This document shows, piece by piece, positions 12,091-20,190 of a DNA stretch of 21,522 nt; position 1 is the first letter of the stretch, and every line of letters begins with the position of its first letter. The notes below the pieces were generated by a model. That model made no database searches. It was given only the letters and a program-made list of their open reading frames with translations, and was not told the DNA's origin. Both the position numbers and the translations under genes were made by a program. Source of the DNA: Ophiocordyceps camponoti-saundersi (nom. inval.) (lineage: Eukaryota > Ascomycota > Sordariomycetes > Hypocreales > Ophiocordycipitaceae); the NCBI GenBank assembly GCA_003339415.1, contig PDHQ01000468.1, positions 1-21,522 on the forward strand, written 5' to 3'.

Positions 12091-12146
12091 TAATTCCGAA
12101 TAAATAGAATAACGATTATTATAAACGTTTACTAAGGAACCGATAT

Positions 12147-12883
12147 ATCCCCCTCTAATCTAAATATTCCGATCTCGCTATTATTTATCGTAATCGAATA
12201 TTTAGAGTTTATCGCGTTATTTTATACGATAAGCTAGCCTTCTTCCGCGCTGCCTATAATAAGGTATTATTAATATAATATTATTATTCTTATAATTCCT
12301 TTCCCGTTATATCTTCCTATATATATATATATATATTATTTAGAAAACTAATACTATATTCTATAAGAATATATTAACTAACCTTATAATTACTCTTAAC
12401 TTATTAGAAGAGTAACCCTCTATTCTTTCCTACTTCCTCTAAGCTATTTATACTACTTCTTATAATATAGATAACTACGAAACCTATTACCTTTCTTTAG
12501 CTAGCCGTAACCTATCTTTTACCTCTAAAAGAGGTAGCGTTATAGTTAACGATAATTATTATAAATTACCTAATATTTTATTTTATCTTCGCGTTTACGA
12601 GTTAGCCTTAAAAACTAACGCTAAGCTTATATAAACCTACGCTAAAGAGTAAATCTACTATTATTTATATCGTTATCTTAATAGTAAGGATCCGTATTCT
12701 ATCTTATAGCTTCTTATTAAGGTATAAACTAAATAGCTTAAAAGAAAATCTAAACTTCGCGATAAAATAGCTCGGCATATAGCTTACGGTTTATCTATAA
12801 TGCCTAAGATACCTAAAGTATTTACGTCTTTTATCCTTAAGTATCCCGGATTTAGATTATCGGTTATAGAGTATATATATTAG
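12147..12883 (+). pseudogene. BTB/POZ-domain gene relic, copy B
   Basis: Paralogue of copy A, about 2.0 kb downstream on the same strand. Exon 1 from 12165 aligns codon by codon without gaps (99 bp to the intron in both). It has Tyr-Ser-Asp-Leu-Ala-Ile, then Phe-Arg-Val-Tyr-Arg-Val and Ala-Phe-Phe-Arg-Ala-Ala, the last being the usual BTB helix. In the first 19 codons, 8 differences are synonymous, 4 change the residue and 7 codons are identical. Exon 2 (from 12368) carries Asn-Leu-Leu-Glu-Glu at the same offset as copy A and Tyr-Leu-Arg-Val-Tyr-Glu-Leu-Ala at 12584. The C-terminal part ends at a TAG at 12881 after a Lys/Arg-rich segment and still has two retained CpA sites (12776, 12801). 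TAA/TAG interruptions, no TGA. A dead gene, family by eye. Confidence 0.68.
12264..12367 (+). other. Relic intron of BTB copy B
   Basis: It starts AAG|GTATT and ends CTATAAG, with CTAAT as probable branch point shortly before the end. Its length is 104 bp, 2 modulo 3, the same phase as the 89-bp intron in copy A. With both removed, the distance from the Tyr-Ser to the Tyr-Leu-Arg motif is 315 bp in both copies. It contains a TA run (about 12319-12336). Confidence 0.72.
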
Positions 12884-12889
12884 TATTAA

Positions 12890-13162
12890 GTACTAAATAT
12901 ATTTTAAATATTTATTTTTAATTTAGTTATTTATATTATTCTCTTTAATATAATCTTTATCTTTTTAAATATAATAAGTTTACCTAAGCTAAAATTATAC
13001 TAATTATATATTATAATTATAGTCTACTTAAAGGTTTCTATTAATCTACGCTACGAAATATATAGTACTATAATATTAGATAGATTTAACGTATATTTAA
13101 GCCGCTTACGGACTTTGCTAATAAAATAATTAGAAGTAAAGGTAGTTTAGCGGGGAAAGAAA
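12890..13162. other. Unassigned AT-rich DNA downstream of BTB copy B
   Basis: T- and A-rich tail with no recognisable gene, terminator or repeat. It separates the end of copy B from repeat L2. Confidence 0.4.
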
Positions 13163-13372
13163 GATACCCTAAGTAAGCGTAGTAGATACCTAAGGGGCGT
13201 AACTTCTTAGGTAACTAAAGTTTTTAACTAATATAAGGGGGGATCTCTAGCTATAGGGGGAAGAGCTAGATAGTAATTCTCTATAGGGAGAATAATAAGG
13301 AGTCGGTTTTCTATATAGAGATAAGAGAAGAAAGAGAAAAGAAGTCAAGAACTATTTAATTAAGTGCCGAGA
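13163..13372 (+). repeat. Direct repeat copy L2 (possible solo LTR)
   Basis: Second copy of the ~200-bp repeat seen at 8877-9085, same orientation and same order of blocks, ending in AACTATTTAATTAA at 13349-13362. It is GC-richer than L1 (runs of G at 13237-13262), so it kept more C and G outside CpA. L1 and L2 together bracket a 4.1-kb segment holding both BTB relics. It may equally be an independent insertion of the same element. Confidence 0.6.
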
Positions 13373-13589
13373 ACTTAAACTATTAGGGCCTCTAAAAATC
13401 TCTTTTAGATACTTAAGAGTTTATAAATCTTAAGCCGGGTCTTAGTAATAACTTATAGTAAAAAAAAAAGACTCTCGTTTATAATTATAACTTTGCCTCG
13501 CGTTTAATATTTCCTTATAAGAAATTACTTATTTAAATACTCTTTATAATAATATTTTACTCTAATAAAATAGCACCTATAATTCCCTT
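13373..13589. other. Spacer between L2 and inverted copy L3
   Basis: About 220 bp separate the direct copy L2 from the partial inverted copy L3. It contains no recognisable gene. Three CpA/TpG sites at 13364-13574 are retained. Confidence 0.35.
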
Positions 13590-13750
13590 TTATTATTATT
13601 ATTTTTATAGAAAACTAGTTTCTTATCCTTTCCTACGTATAGAATTACTATATAGCTTATACTCTTATATCTTAATATCTCTTTTTTTACTATTTAAATA
13701 CTTTAATAATATAGGGACTTACGCCCCTTACGGTTATACTATAGTTACTA
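13590..13750 (-). repeat. Partial inverted copy L3 of the L1/L2 repeat
   Basis: On the minus strand this segment carries TATAAGCTATATAGTA, then a TTCT block, a GGAAAGGATA-like block and TTTTCTATAAAAA, in the order seen in L1. Near 13735 it has TAAGGGGCGTAA as in L2. The alignment breaks down at both ends, so the boundaries are rough. With L2 it forms an imperfect inverted pair. Confidence 0.42.
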
Positions 13751-14229
13751 ACCTTTTTATCTCCCTATATAGTAATTTTCAGATACTTATAGATACGCCT
13801 AAAGAGAATAAGTCTAGATAAAGATAAGAAATAATCGGGAACTAAGTTATATAGGATATATACGTATTAGTTTTTAAGCTTACTTAATTTCTAAATACTC
13901 TTATATATAAGGGTTATAAAGGCGGTTATATTACGATAGCCGCTATCGCCGAAATATTAAGTATATTACTATATTTCTTCTTATTACTAAGGAAAATAAA
14001 ATATACTTATATTTAAATTACTACTATAATATAGTCCGTAATATTTTCCTCCCCTCCTTCTTTAATACTAGCGTTATCTTTCTTAGCGAAAGGGTTCGGT
14101 ATATCCTTTACGATTCTTAGCGTAACCTCTTCGTATATATAGTCTTCTAACTCTTCGCTTACCCCCCCTTCCTATCTCTTAGACCCTAGGAATATTACCG
14201 TTATATTTTTTACCTCCGCCTTTTCTTAT
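13751..14229. other. Unassigned AT-rich DNA
   Basis: No gene is recognised. CA and TG are wholly absent from 13782 to 14751, one of the most completely converted parts of the window. The plus strand from 14040 to 14230 is C-rich, as it is across the minus-strand coding relic that follows. Confidence 0.4.
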
Positions 14230-15280
14230 ATTAAACCCCTAAATTTCCTCTAACTATATATTAATATCTTTATATTATTTTAGATATAGTTTACGTATAA
14301 CCCTCCCGAAACGCCTTATATTAATATATATTCGTAAAATAGGAATAGTATATATTCTTTATAAGTAGTAACTATTATTATCTATATTCGTATATAGCCG
14401 AAATATATCCGAAGGTTATATTTCCTAAATATTATAATAATAAGTACCTTAGTATACTCCGGGCGGCGGGACTCGATAAGCTATTTAATAAAATACCCTT
14501 ATAAGTATACTATCTTTATCGGTATATACGTTATCTAAGGACGGGTTAAGTAAATAGCTATTTTTTTATATATATCTATATTAAGAAACCGGGCGTAGAA
14601 GAAATCTATAAGCGTAGTATTTTATATATTCTTTTTAATCGTTATATTAGTATCCTTTAGCGTCTTTATATAGAACGCGATTTCCGTATATATCGGGATA
14701 TTTATATACTCGATATTTACGCCGCCTTTTACCTAAAATTTAAGGTATACGTGGAACTTTAACCTAATTAATTAATATACTAATAAATATATAAAGTAAA
14801 ACTTACCTTAAAATATATTATTATCTTCTTTACTAGTATATTAGTGCGATATTTCTATATAAGACTCGATAATATATTTATTTCGCCTTTTTCTACCTTC
14901 TAATATATAATATCCGCTATATTCGTAAGGTCCTTCGCCTTACGCTATCGATTATTAATACCGGGCTTATTTATACTATAGATAGTAATAGGTATTCTTA
15001 AGTATTACCTCTCTTATAACTTATTAGTCGAGTTTTAAAAAGGGAAATTATAACGGATATTTCTCGTTTCGATGCCTATTCTCTTAAGGTTTATCTCCTA
15101 CTAGTCTAGATATTCCTCTTATTATATTATACGTCTACTACTCGGCGCCGTAAACGTTACTTACGTATATAACTTAGTTTTCCGTATATAAGCTAAGAAG
15201 ATATATTCTTTATAATACTTAACTAAGGAAGAAATTTTTTTATACTATTTTTCGGTACTAAGCTTTCTACCTTACTTATA
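14230..15280 (-). pseudogene. Unidentified minus-strand coding relic
   Basis: Minus-strand 14755-14230 has a frame with about 10 TAA/TAG in 175 codons, fewer than its neighbours. It reads with charged and aromatic residues in protein-like order, including a Glu-Ser-Arg-Arg-Pro-Glu-Tyr-Thr-Lys segment near 14480. Minus-strand 15280-14840 has a second frame with Val-Ser-Asn-Val-Tyr-Gly-Ala-Glu near 15165 and a basic Glu-Gly-Arg-Lys-Arg-Arg-Asn-Lys segment near 14890. Between them lies a GTAAGT-to-TTAG stretch (about 14805-14763) that looks like an intron, but removing it does not join the two frames cleanly. I recognise no family. The GC-rich patch at 14461-14470 falls inside. Confidence 0.3.
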
Positions 15281-15800
15281 TATATATAATTATATAATAT
15301 ATTATATAATCGCTATTAATTAACTAATTTAGTAGCTAGTTTTATATATATATAATAGCCGTGCGGTCTTTATATATATATATATAATTATTATTATATA
15401 TTTATATAGCTAATATTTACTTTACTCCCTTTTTTAATATATATTTTTATCGCCTTATAGATAGGTTTATCCTTATAAGGTATAACCTCTATTATCTTTC
15501 GATCTATATAAAGATAGCGTAAGTATTATAGAATTATAAAGTATAGCTATAAAATAACTTATCTAGAATATAACGGATATATCTACGAAATATTAAAATA
15601 ACTAATAGTAAGTATATCCTATATTACCTATCTTAGTTATATAAATGCGACTCTTATACTTTAGCTATAAATAGATAGCTTAGAACCTTTATTTCTATAT
15701 AATTAACCGAGCTTTACTACCTATATTTAGGTCCCCTTATATTTTCCTTAATTTCTAGCGTTTTAAAGCTAACTTTTAGAATTAGGTAACGTAGCTATTT
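15281..15800. other. Unassigned, TA-rich
   Basis: No gene is recognised. It holds TA runs at about 15277-15288 and 15370-15388 and a perfect 22-base AT palindrome at 15289-15310. In such sequence the palindrome is not by itself meaningful. Confidence 0.4.
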
Positions 15801-15802
15801 AT

Positions 15803-15965
15803 CTACTACGGAGTAATAGATACTCCGCTAACGAAGCGTCCGATACTTCTATAAAGTATCCTTCGCGAGGTAATAGATATTCTATTTAAGGGACTCCCGG
15901 AATTTCTATAAAGTATTAGCTATAGGATAATAAATATCCCGGCCACGAGATACTAAGTACCTAAC
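15803..15965. repeat. Three copies of a 57-bp tandem repeat with hairpins
   Basis: The block GTAATAGATA starts at 15813 and again at 15870, with a degenerate third copy (ATAATAAATA) at 15927, giving a 57-bp period twice over. TTCTATAAAGTAT recurs at the same period (15847 and 15904). Each unit carries inverted repeats: GGAGTA/TACTCC (15810-15826), GATACTT/AAGTATC (15842-15860) with an outer CGAAG/CTTCG (15832-15865), and GGATA/TATCC (15925-15939). 57 is a multiple of 3, so a 19-residue peptide repeat is possible, but no coding frame is supported. Confidence 0.75.
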
Positions 15966-17289
15966 CTCGACGCCCCTCCCCGGTATACTAGAAATCTCCT
16001 TTACTACGATGCGTTAAAATATTACTACTATAACCTTACTACTTAGTAACCCGGAATATTAGTTTATAATAAAGGTATAAGCGATATGCCGAAGCGGAGG
16101 ACTATAGATAGCGTAGGTAATACTAAGGACTTTAGTAATTATAGCGGTATAAGAAAAGATTATAGGAAAATATATATTACGAGACCTTTCCTCTTAGATA
16201 AGTAAGAAGATACGCTTCTTACTTAACGGCCTCTATTACTATTTTTTAAGCTACTTTTCTAGTAGTGTCTTCTATAAACTCTTTCGTCCTATTATCCCTA
16301 GCTATAGCTTATAAGGTAGTAGATTTACTACTAAAATATCTATACTATCTTTACTCTCTTTTTTTCTAGCTTTACGTAGAAATTTAATAGCTTCTTATAT
16401 TTTAAGCTATCTTACGATACCTTATAGCCTTATCTGCCCTTATAGCCTTATACTATTATATAGCTTACCCGAGTTATAAGGACTCTTTATATAAAATCCT
16501 CCTAATCTTATAACTCCCCTCTTTACTCTTTATATTCCTTATTTATTACTTTATATATACGTTCGAATAGGTATTTATATAATAATATTAATAGGGTTAT
16601 AAAGAGGCATCGCGAAATATACTTTTTTTAGGACCCCCTAGTATTTAAGTATCGATAAGCCCGTCTAACCCTATACGATAAGCCTCGGCACTTCGATCTA
16701 ATTAGGTATAGCGTCTCCTTACTACCTTAATAATATAAAAGTCCCCCCCCTATAACTTTAGTATACCTAGTAATAACGAGTTAAGCGTAGATAGCTACTA
16801 TAAGTACCTTTTAGGATAGAAAGCTAAGTATAATATCTCTTACTAGGCTACTTATTACGTCCTTAGTTATTTCTTAAACCGCTTCCGCGACTACCTTTTA
16901 TACTATCTCTCTAGTAATCCCCCTTATAGAGTTTTTAGCTATGTTATCCTTTACGGTCTATTATTAGAGTTACTAGCGATATTACGTATTACGTTTTCTC
17001 CCCTTTTTCGCACCTTTGCGCGCTACGAATATCGTAAGAATATTACGCACCGATTTTCCCCCTACCTTCCGGCGCCTATATCGCCTTCGATATTATATAT
17101 TATTATATCTTTAAAAGCATAGCGGCGGGCCGGCGGTAAATAATAATAATAGTATTCTAACTTATATAACGCTACCCTATCCGTATTATATTATCCGTTC
17201 CGTCTTATATTCTTATTAACTTAGTCCTCTCCTTATCGGAAGCTTATTTCCTTTTAATTTTATTAAGAAATATAATATATTTAGTCGCG
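15966..17289. other. Unassigned, with a GC- and CpG-richer pocket
   Basis: No identifiable gene. Minus-strand 16520-16180 can be read as a Lys/Arg/Gln-rich peptide with a run near 16290-16220 that is nearly stop-free, but no family is recognised. Positions 16981-17130 are unusually rich in CG and GC and keep five CpA/TpG sites (17011, 17017, 17048, 17119 and, just before, 16942), more than most of the window. The pocket may have been RIPed less or was GC-rich to begin with. Confidence 0.35.
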
Positions 17290-17600
17290 ATATTTAAGCC
17301 CCGACTCTATAGTAAAGAGGATTGCTACCCTAACTTATAATAGGTTTTAGTTATATTAAATAATCCTATTATTAGATATAAGGACCTTTATAGTAGCGGT
17401 AGCGCCTTATCCGGCGTATTAGCTAAGTACGTAAGATATAATAGTTTTATTATAAAGAAAAGAGGCTATTCTATTTTTTTTTAACTTAGCCTATTATTCC
17501 TAGAGTAGTAAGAGCTTAATATTATACTATTATTAAGTATAATAACCTTTACGCCTAGCGGTACTAGCTTACCTATTATAGTAGCTAAGTATATATAAAG
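17290..17600 (+). repeat. Repeat module D, copies 1 and 2
   Basis: Module D contains a (GGA)CCTTTA block, a GCGGTAGCGCCTTA-like block and GTATTAGCTAAGTA. Copies lie at about 17385-17440 and 17541-17600 here, and at about 19190-19250 and 20050-20110 further right. Copies at 17290 and 19970 are also preceded by ATATTTAAGCCC and a GAGAGGATT-like block. Module D is always followed by the stem-loop module. No protein is recognised. Confidence 0.55.
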
Positions 17601-17704
17601 CGATAGTCTTATTAGAAAGATATATTAGAAAAACGATAGGCAGCTCAAGTATTCTAAGCTAGTCTATCGTTAAGATCCCCGCCTTATCTTATATAATTAA
17701 TTTA
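17596..17704 (+). repeat. Stem-loop module B, copy 1
   Basis: The copy starts with a (C/A)TTATTAGAAAGATA block and continues through CTAAGCTAGTCTAT and AAGATCCCCGC to a TATATAATTAATTTAT end. It aligns with 18799-18901 almost end to end, and partly with 20105-20175 and 19250-19300. The centre folds as a hairpin: AACGATAG at 17632-17639 pairs with CTATCGTT, and an inner AGCT pairs with AGCT. Other copies fold at the same place with AGCTTA/TAAGCT. Confidence 0.65.
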
Positions 17705-17718
17705 TCTTTTTCTTTTCT

Positions 17719-18036
17719 AGATATATCCGATAATCGTCCGTTAAGATAAATATCGTGCTCCGTTACCCTTAGATATATTTAAAATAAGGAAAGCTCTTAT
17801 ATTTTTAACTAAAGGCGAGGTTAACTCTCGACCGAGTATTATAGATATAGATCTTAGCGCTAAAGATATCCGTATAATAACGATCCTTATTATTTAATAA
17901 AAGGTTAGCTTATTTCTTTATATTAAGCTAATTATCGAAAACTAATATAAACGGGGTTAGCTTTCTCGACCGATTATCCTAGTTTAAGTATTAATTAATC
18001 TTATCCCGGTTAAGCTAGTTAGTATAGTCTATATAA
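17719..18036 (+). repeat. Repeat module A, copy 1
   Basis: It begins with CTAGATATATCC and runs about 318 bp, aligning almost without gaps to copy 2 at 18121-18437 (offset 402 bp). Shared landmarks are TAAGATAAATATCGTGCTC, AACTAAAGGCGAGGTTAA, TCTTAGCGCTAAAGATATC and AATAAAAGGTTAGCTTATTT. Compared with copy 2 it keeps more CG. Many differences are whole CG-for-TA swaps. No coding frame is recognised. Confidence 0.85.
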
Positions 18037-18120
18037 TAATAATATCTTATAATTAAGTTACTTAGAATCTAATTTAAAGTAAACTACTCCGATCTCTAAC
18101 TAGTTGCCTACTTAATTCTT

Positions 18121-18437
18121 AGATATATCTAATAATCGTCCGTTAAGATAAATATCGTGCTCCGTTACCTATATATATATTTAAAATAAGGAAAGCTTAT
18201 ATAATTTTAACTAAAGGCGAGGTTAATTCTCGACTAAGTATTATAAATATTAATCTTAGCGCTAAAGATATCTATATAATAACGATCCTTATTATTTAAT
18301 AAAAGGTTAGCTTATTTTTTTATATTAAGCTAATTATCGAAAACTAATATAAATAAAGTTAGCTTTATAAACTAATTATTCTAGTCTAAATATCGATTAA
18401 TCTTATCTAAGTTTAGCTAGTTAGTATAGTTTATAAG
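18121..18437 (+). repeat. Repeat module A, copy 2
   Basis: Same order and length as copy 1, with more TA where copy 1 has CG (for example at TATCTAATAATCG against TATCCGATAATCG at the left end). In one place copy 2 keeps CG where copy 1 has TA (TATCGATTAATC, near 18391). The copies therefore decayed independently from a common form. Confidence 0.85.
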
Positions 18438-18718
18438 GTAATAGCCTTAGGCTTCTAAGCTAACTTCTAAGCTATATAAGGTAAAGGATTAATTATATTA
18501 TACGTAATAGAAGTATATTATAGCTATTATAGCTAATAAGTAAAGTTATTAATTAGGCGTTATAAGCTTTCGACCTCTAATAGATTATACGGGGTATTAA
18601 CTACTACGCTAAAATTTTATATATTACGAAAGGTACTCGTATTTCGGTTTATTTAGCTATATATATAGCTTATTATTTCTAATATACCCCCTTAGTTATA
18701 AGGAAAGGGATTTTTTTT
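18438..18718. other. Unassigned spacer in the repeat mosaic
   Basis: About 280 bp of AT-rich DNA between module A copies 2 and 3, with no gene or repeat I can align elsewhere in the window. Confidence 0.35.
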
Positions 18719-18800
18719 CTAGATATATCCGATAATTGTCTATTAAGATAAATATCGTGCTCTATTACCCCTAGATATATTTAAAATAATAAGGGCTTAT
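18719..18800 (+). repeat. Repeat module A, copy 3, truncated
   Basis: Only the first ~80 bp of module A are present, up to ATATTTAAAATAA. It then switches directly into stem-loop module B at about 18799. It contains a rare intermediate: TTGTC at 18737 where copies 1 and 2 have TCGTC, and two CG-to-TA swaps. Confidence 0.8.
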
Positions 18801-18901
18801 ATAAGTAATAGTCCTATTAGAAAGATAAGAGGTAGCTTAAGTATTCTAAGCTAGTCTATTATTTAAGATCCCCGCTTTATATTATATAATTAATTTATAT
18901 T
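18799..18901 (+). repeat. Stem-loop module B, copy 2
   Basis: Aligns to 17596-17704. The central hairpin is AGCTTA/TAAGCT around 7 bases (near 18832-18850), extended by partly matching flanks. The order of modules A and B is reversed relative to copy 1, so this region has been rearranged. Confidence 0.65.
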
Positions 18902-18929
18902 CGATTTTATCTAAGTTTATAAGTATTAT

Positions 18930-19600
18930 AAGAGCCCGAAGACCGACTAAGATACCGTTTAATATCTTTACTAGAGTATTAAGCTAGATAATATATATTA
19001 GGCCTTATATATCTTCTTTACTAAGTTAAGGTTCCTAATTATAATAAGAGGATTCGAGTCCGGTTAAAGGCGATAGAATAAGCGCAGGCTACGGCTTTTC
19101 TTATCGTTTTTCCGACTTTATAGTAGAAAGCTTTGCCGCCTTATTCTACTATAAGTTAAAGTCGTAATATATTATCTTATAGTTAAATATAAGGACCTTT
19201 ACGACTTTAGGTAGCGCTTTCGATATCGTATTAGCTAAGTATATTAAGGGCGATTATCTTATCGGAAAGATAAGAGATAGGTCTAGCTCGCTAAGCTTTT
19301 CTATAATTTTTAGGGTAGCGGGAGTCCTTAGTCTTATTTAATTAAAGGAAGTACTATTTCATCCTCGCTAAAGTTTATTAGGATTATTAAAACCTTAAGA
19401 TTACCTAATACCTTATTTAGTGCCTTAGCTAAAGTATTAAGCTATATAATATATATATATAGTAGGTATAATATCTTCTTCGTTCTATTAGTAATTCTAG
19501 GTCCGATCGGCGATCCGTAATCTAAGGAGTTAACCCCGCCTAATAGCGATAAAATAGGGATAAGCTACGTTTTTTCTATACCGTATAACCTAAGGTTTAT
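18930..19600 (+). repeat. Module C, two diverged tandem copies ~455 bp apart
   Basis: 18930-19115 and 19385-19590 share GTATTAAGCTA(G/T)ATAATATAT, a TATCTTCTT block, a GGCGATAGAATA/AGCGATAAAATA block and AAGC(G/T)..GCTACG. Similarity is patchy and was judged by eye. A copy of module D and of the stem-loop module lies between them (19190-19300). Confidence 0.45.
19113..19164. repeat. Long imperfect inverted repeat
   Basis: The left arm CGACTTTATAGTAGAA (19113-19128) pairs with the right arm at 19144-19164, apart from a 5-base insertion in the right arm, around a 15-base loop containing TTTGCC. It lies at the start of module D copy 3. It could be a transposon end or a transcription-terminator-like hairpin. 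Nothing beyond the structure is supported. Confidence 0.6.
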
Positions 19601-19969
19601 ATAAGGGACCTTAATATCGAATAAGCTTATCGCCTCCGGGTTACCTTAAGTTTATTAGGTTACTAATAGTTATTAACCGAACCTATAAGGAAGGCTAGCA
19701 GAATTCTAATAATATAAGCTAAGAGAATCTAAGATAAGGTAAGCTAATAGAATTCTAATAAGGTAGCTAGATAGAATTTAGGACTAGGAATACTAATATA
19801 ATTCTAATAGAATATCTTAAGCTTTATTCGTCGTATCCTTACTAATATCGCTTCGAGCTTATTATTTATCGGATTCTCGACGGGAAGTATCCGATACTTA
19901 ACGGGAAGAAAGGGAAAAGGTAAAACTATCCGAATCGGAGCTTAAGAACCGCTATACCTCCGCTAGAGA
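19601..19969. other. Unassigned, with short GAATTCTAATA repeats
   Basis: No gene. AGAATTCTAATA or a close variant occurs at about 19700 and 19749, and related AATTCTAATAGAAT near 19800, with TAAGCTAA-type spacers, suggesting a small local tandem of about 50 bp. Confidence 0.4.
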
Positions 19970-20190
19970 TATTTAAGCCCTAACTTAATAGCAGAGAGGA
20001 TTACCTAGTTATCCTATAAGTTTAAGTTAGTAAGCTTAGAGTTATTAAACGTAATAACCTTTACGATTAGTAGCAGCGCCTTAATTAGCGTATTAGCTAA
20101 GTATATAAAAGGTAATAATCTTATTAGAAAGATAAAAGGCAGCTTAAGGATTCTAAGCTACTTTATTGTTCCTAGAGTAATAGTAAGAGT
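19970..20190 (+). repeat. Module D copy 4 followed by stem-loop module copy
   Basis: ATATTTAAGCCC at about 19970, GCAGAGAGGATT, then CCTTTACGATTAG, GCGTATTAGCTAAGTATAT, TCTTATTAGAAAGATAAAAG and a hairpin AGCTTA/TAAGCT around 20141-20159. This is the same order as at 17290-17690, which supports a composite repeat of D followed by the stem-loop. Three GCAG sites survive here (19992, 20074, 20140). Confidence 0.6.

Noticed and set aside
15289..15310. Perfect 22-base AT palindrome as an origin or recombination site
   Set aside because: It is made only of A and T next to TA runs, where such palindromes arise by chance; nothing else marks the site.
19040..19075. tRNA-like T-arm or SINE B-box (GATTCGAGTC near 19053)
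   Set aside because: The stem does not pair, no A-box lies at the right distance, and the second copy of module C does not keep the motif.
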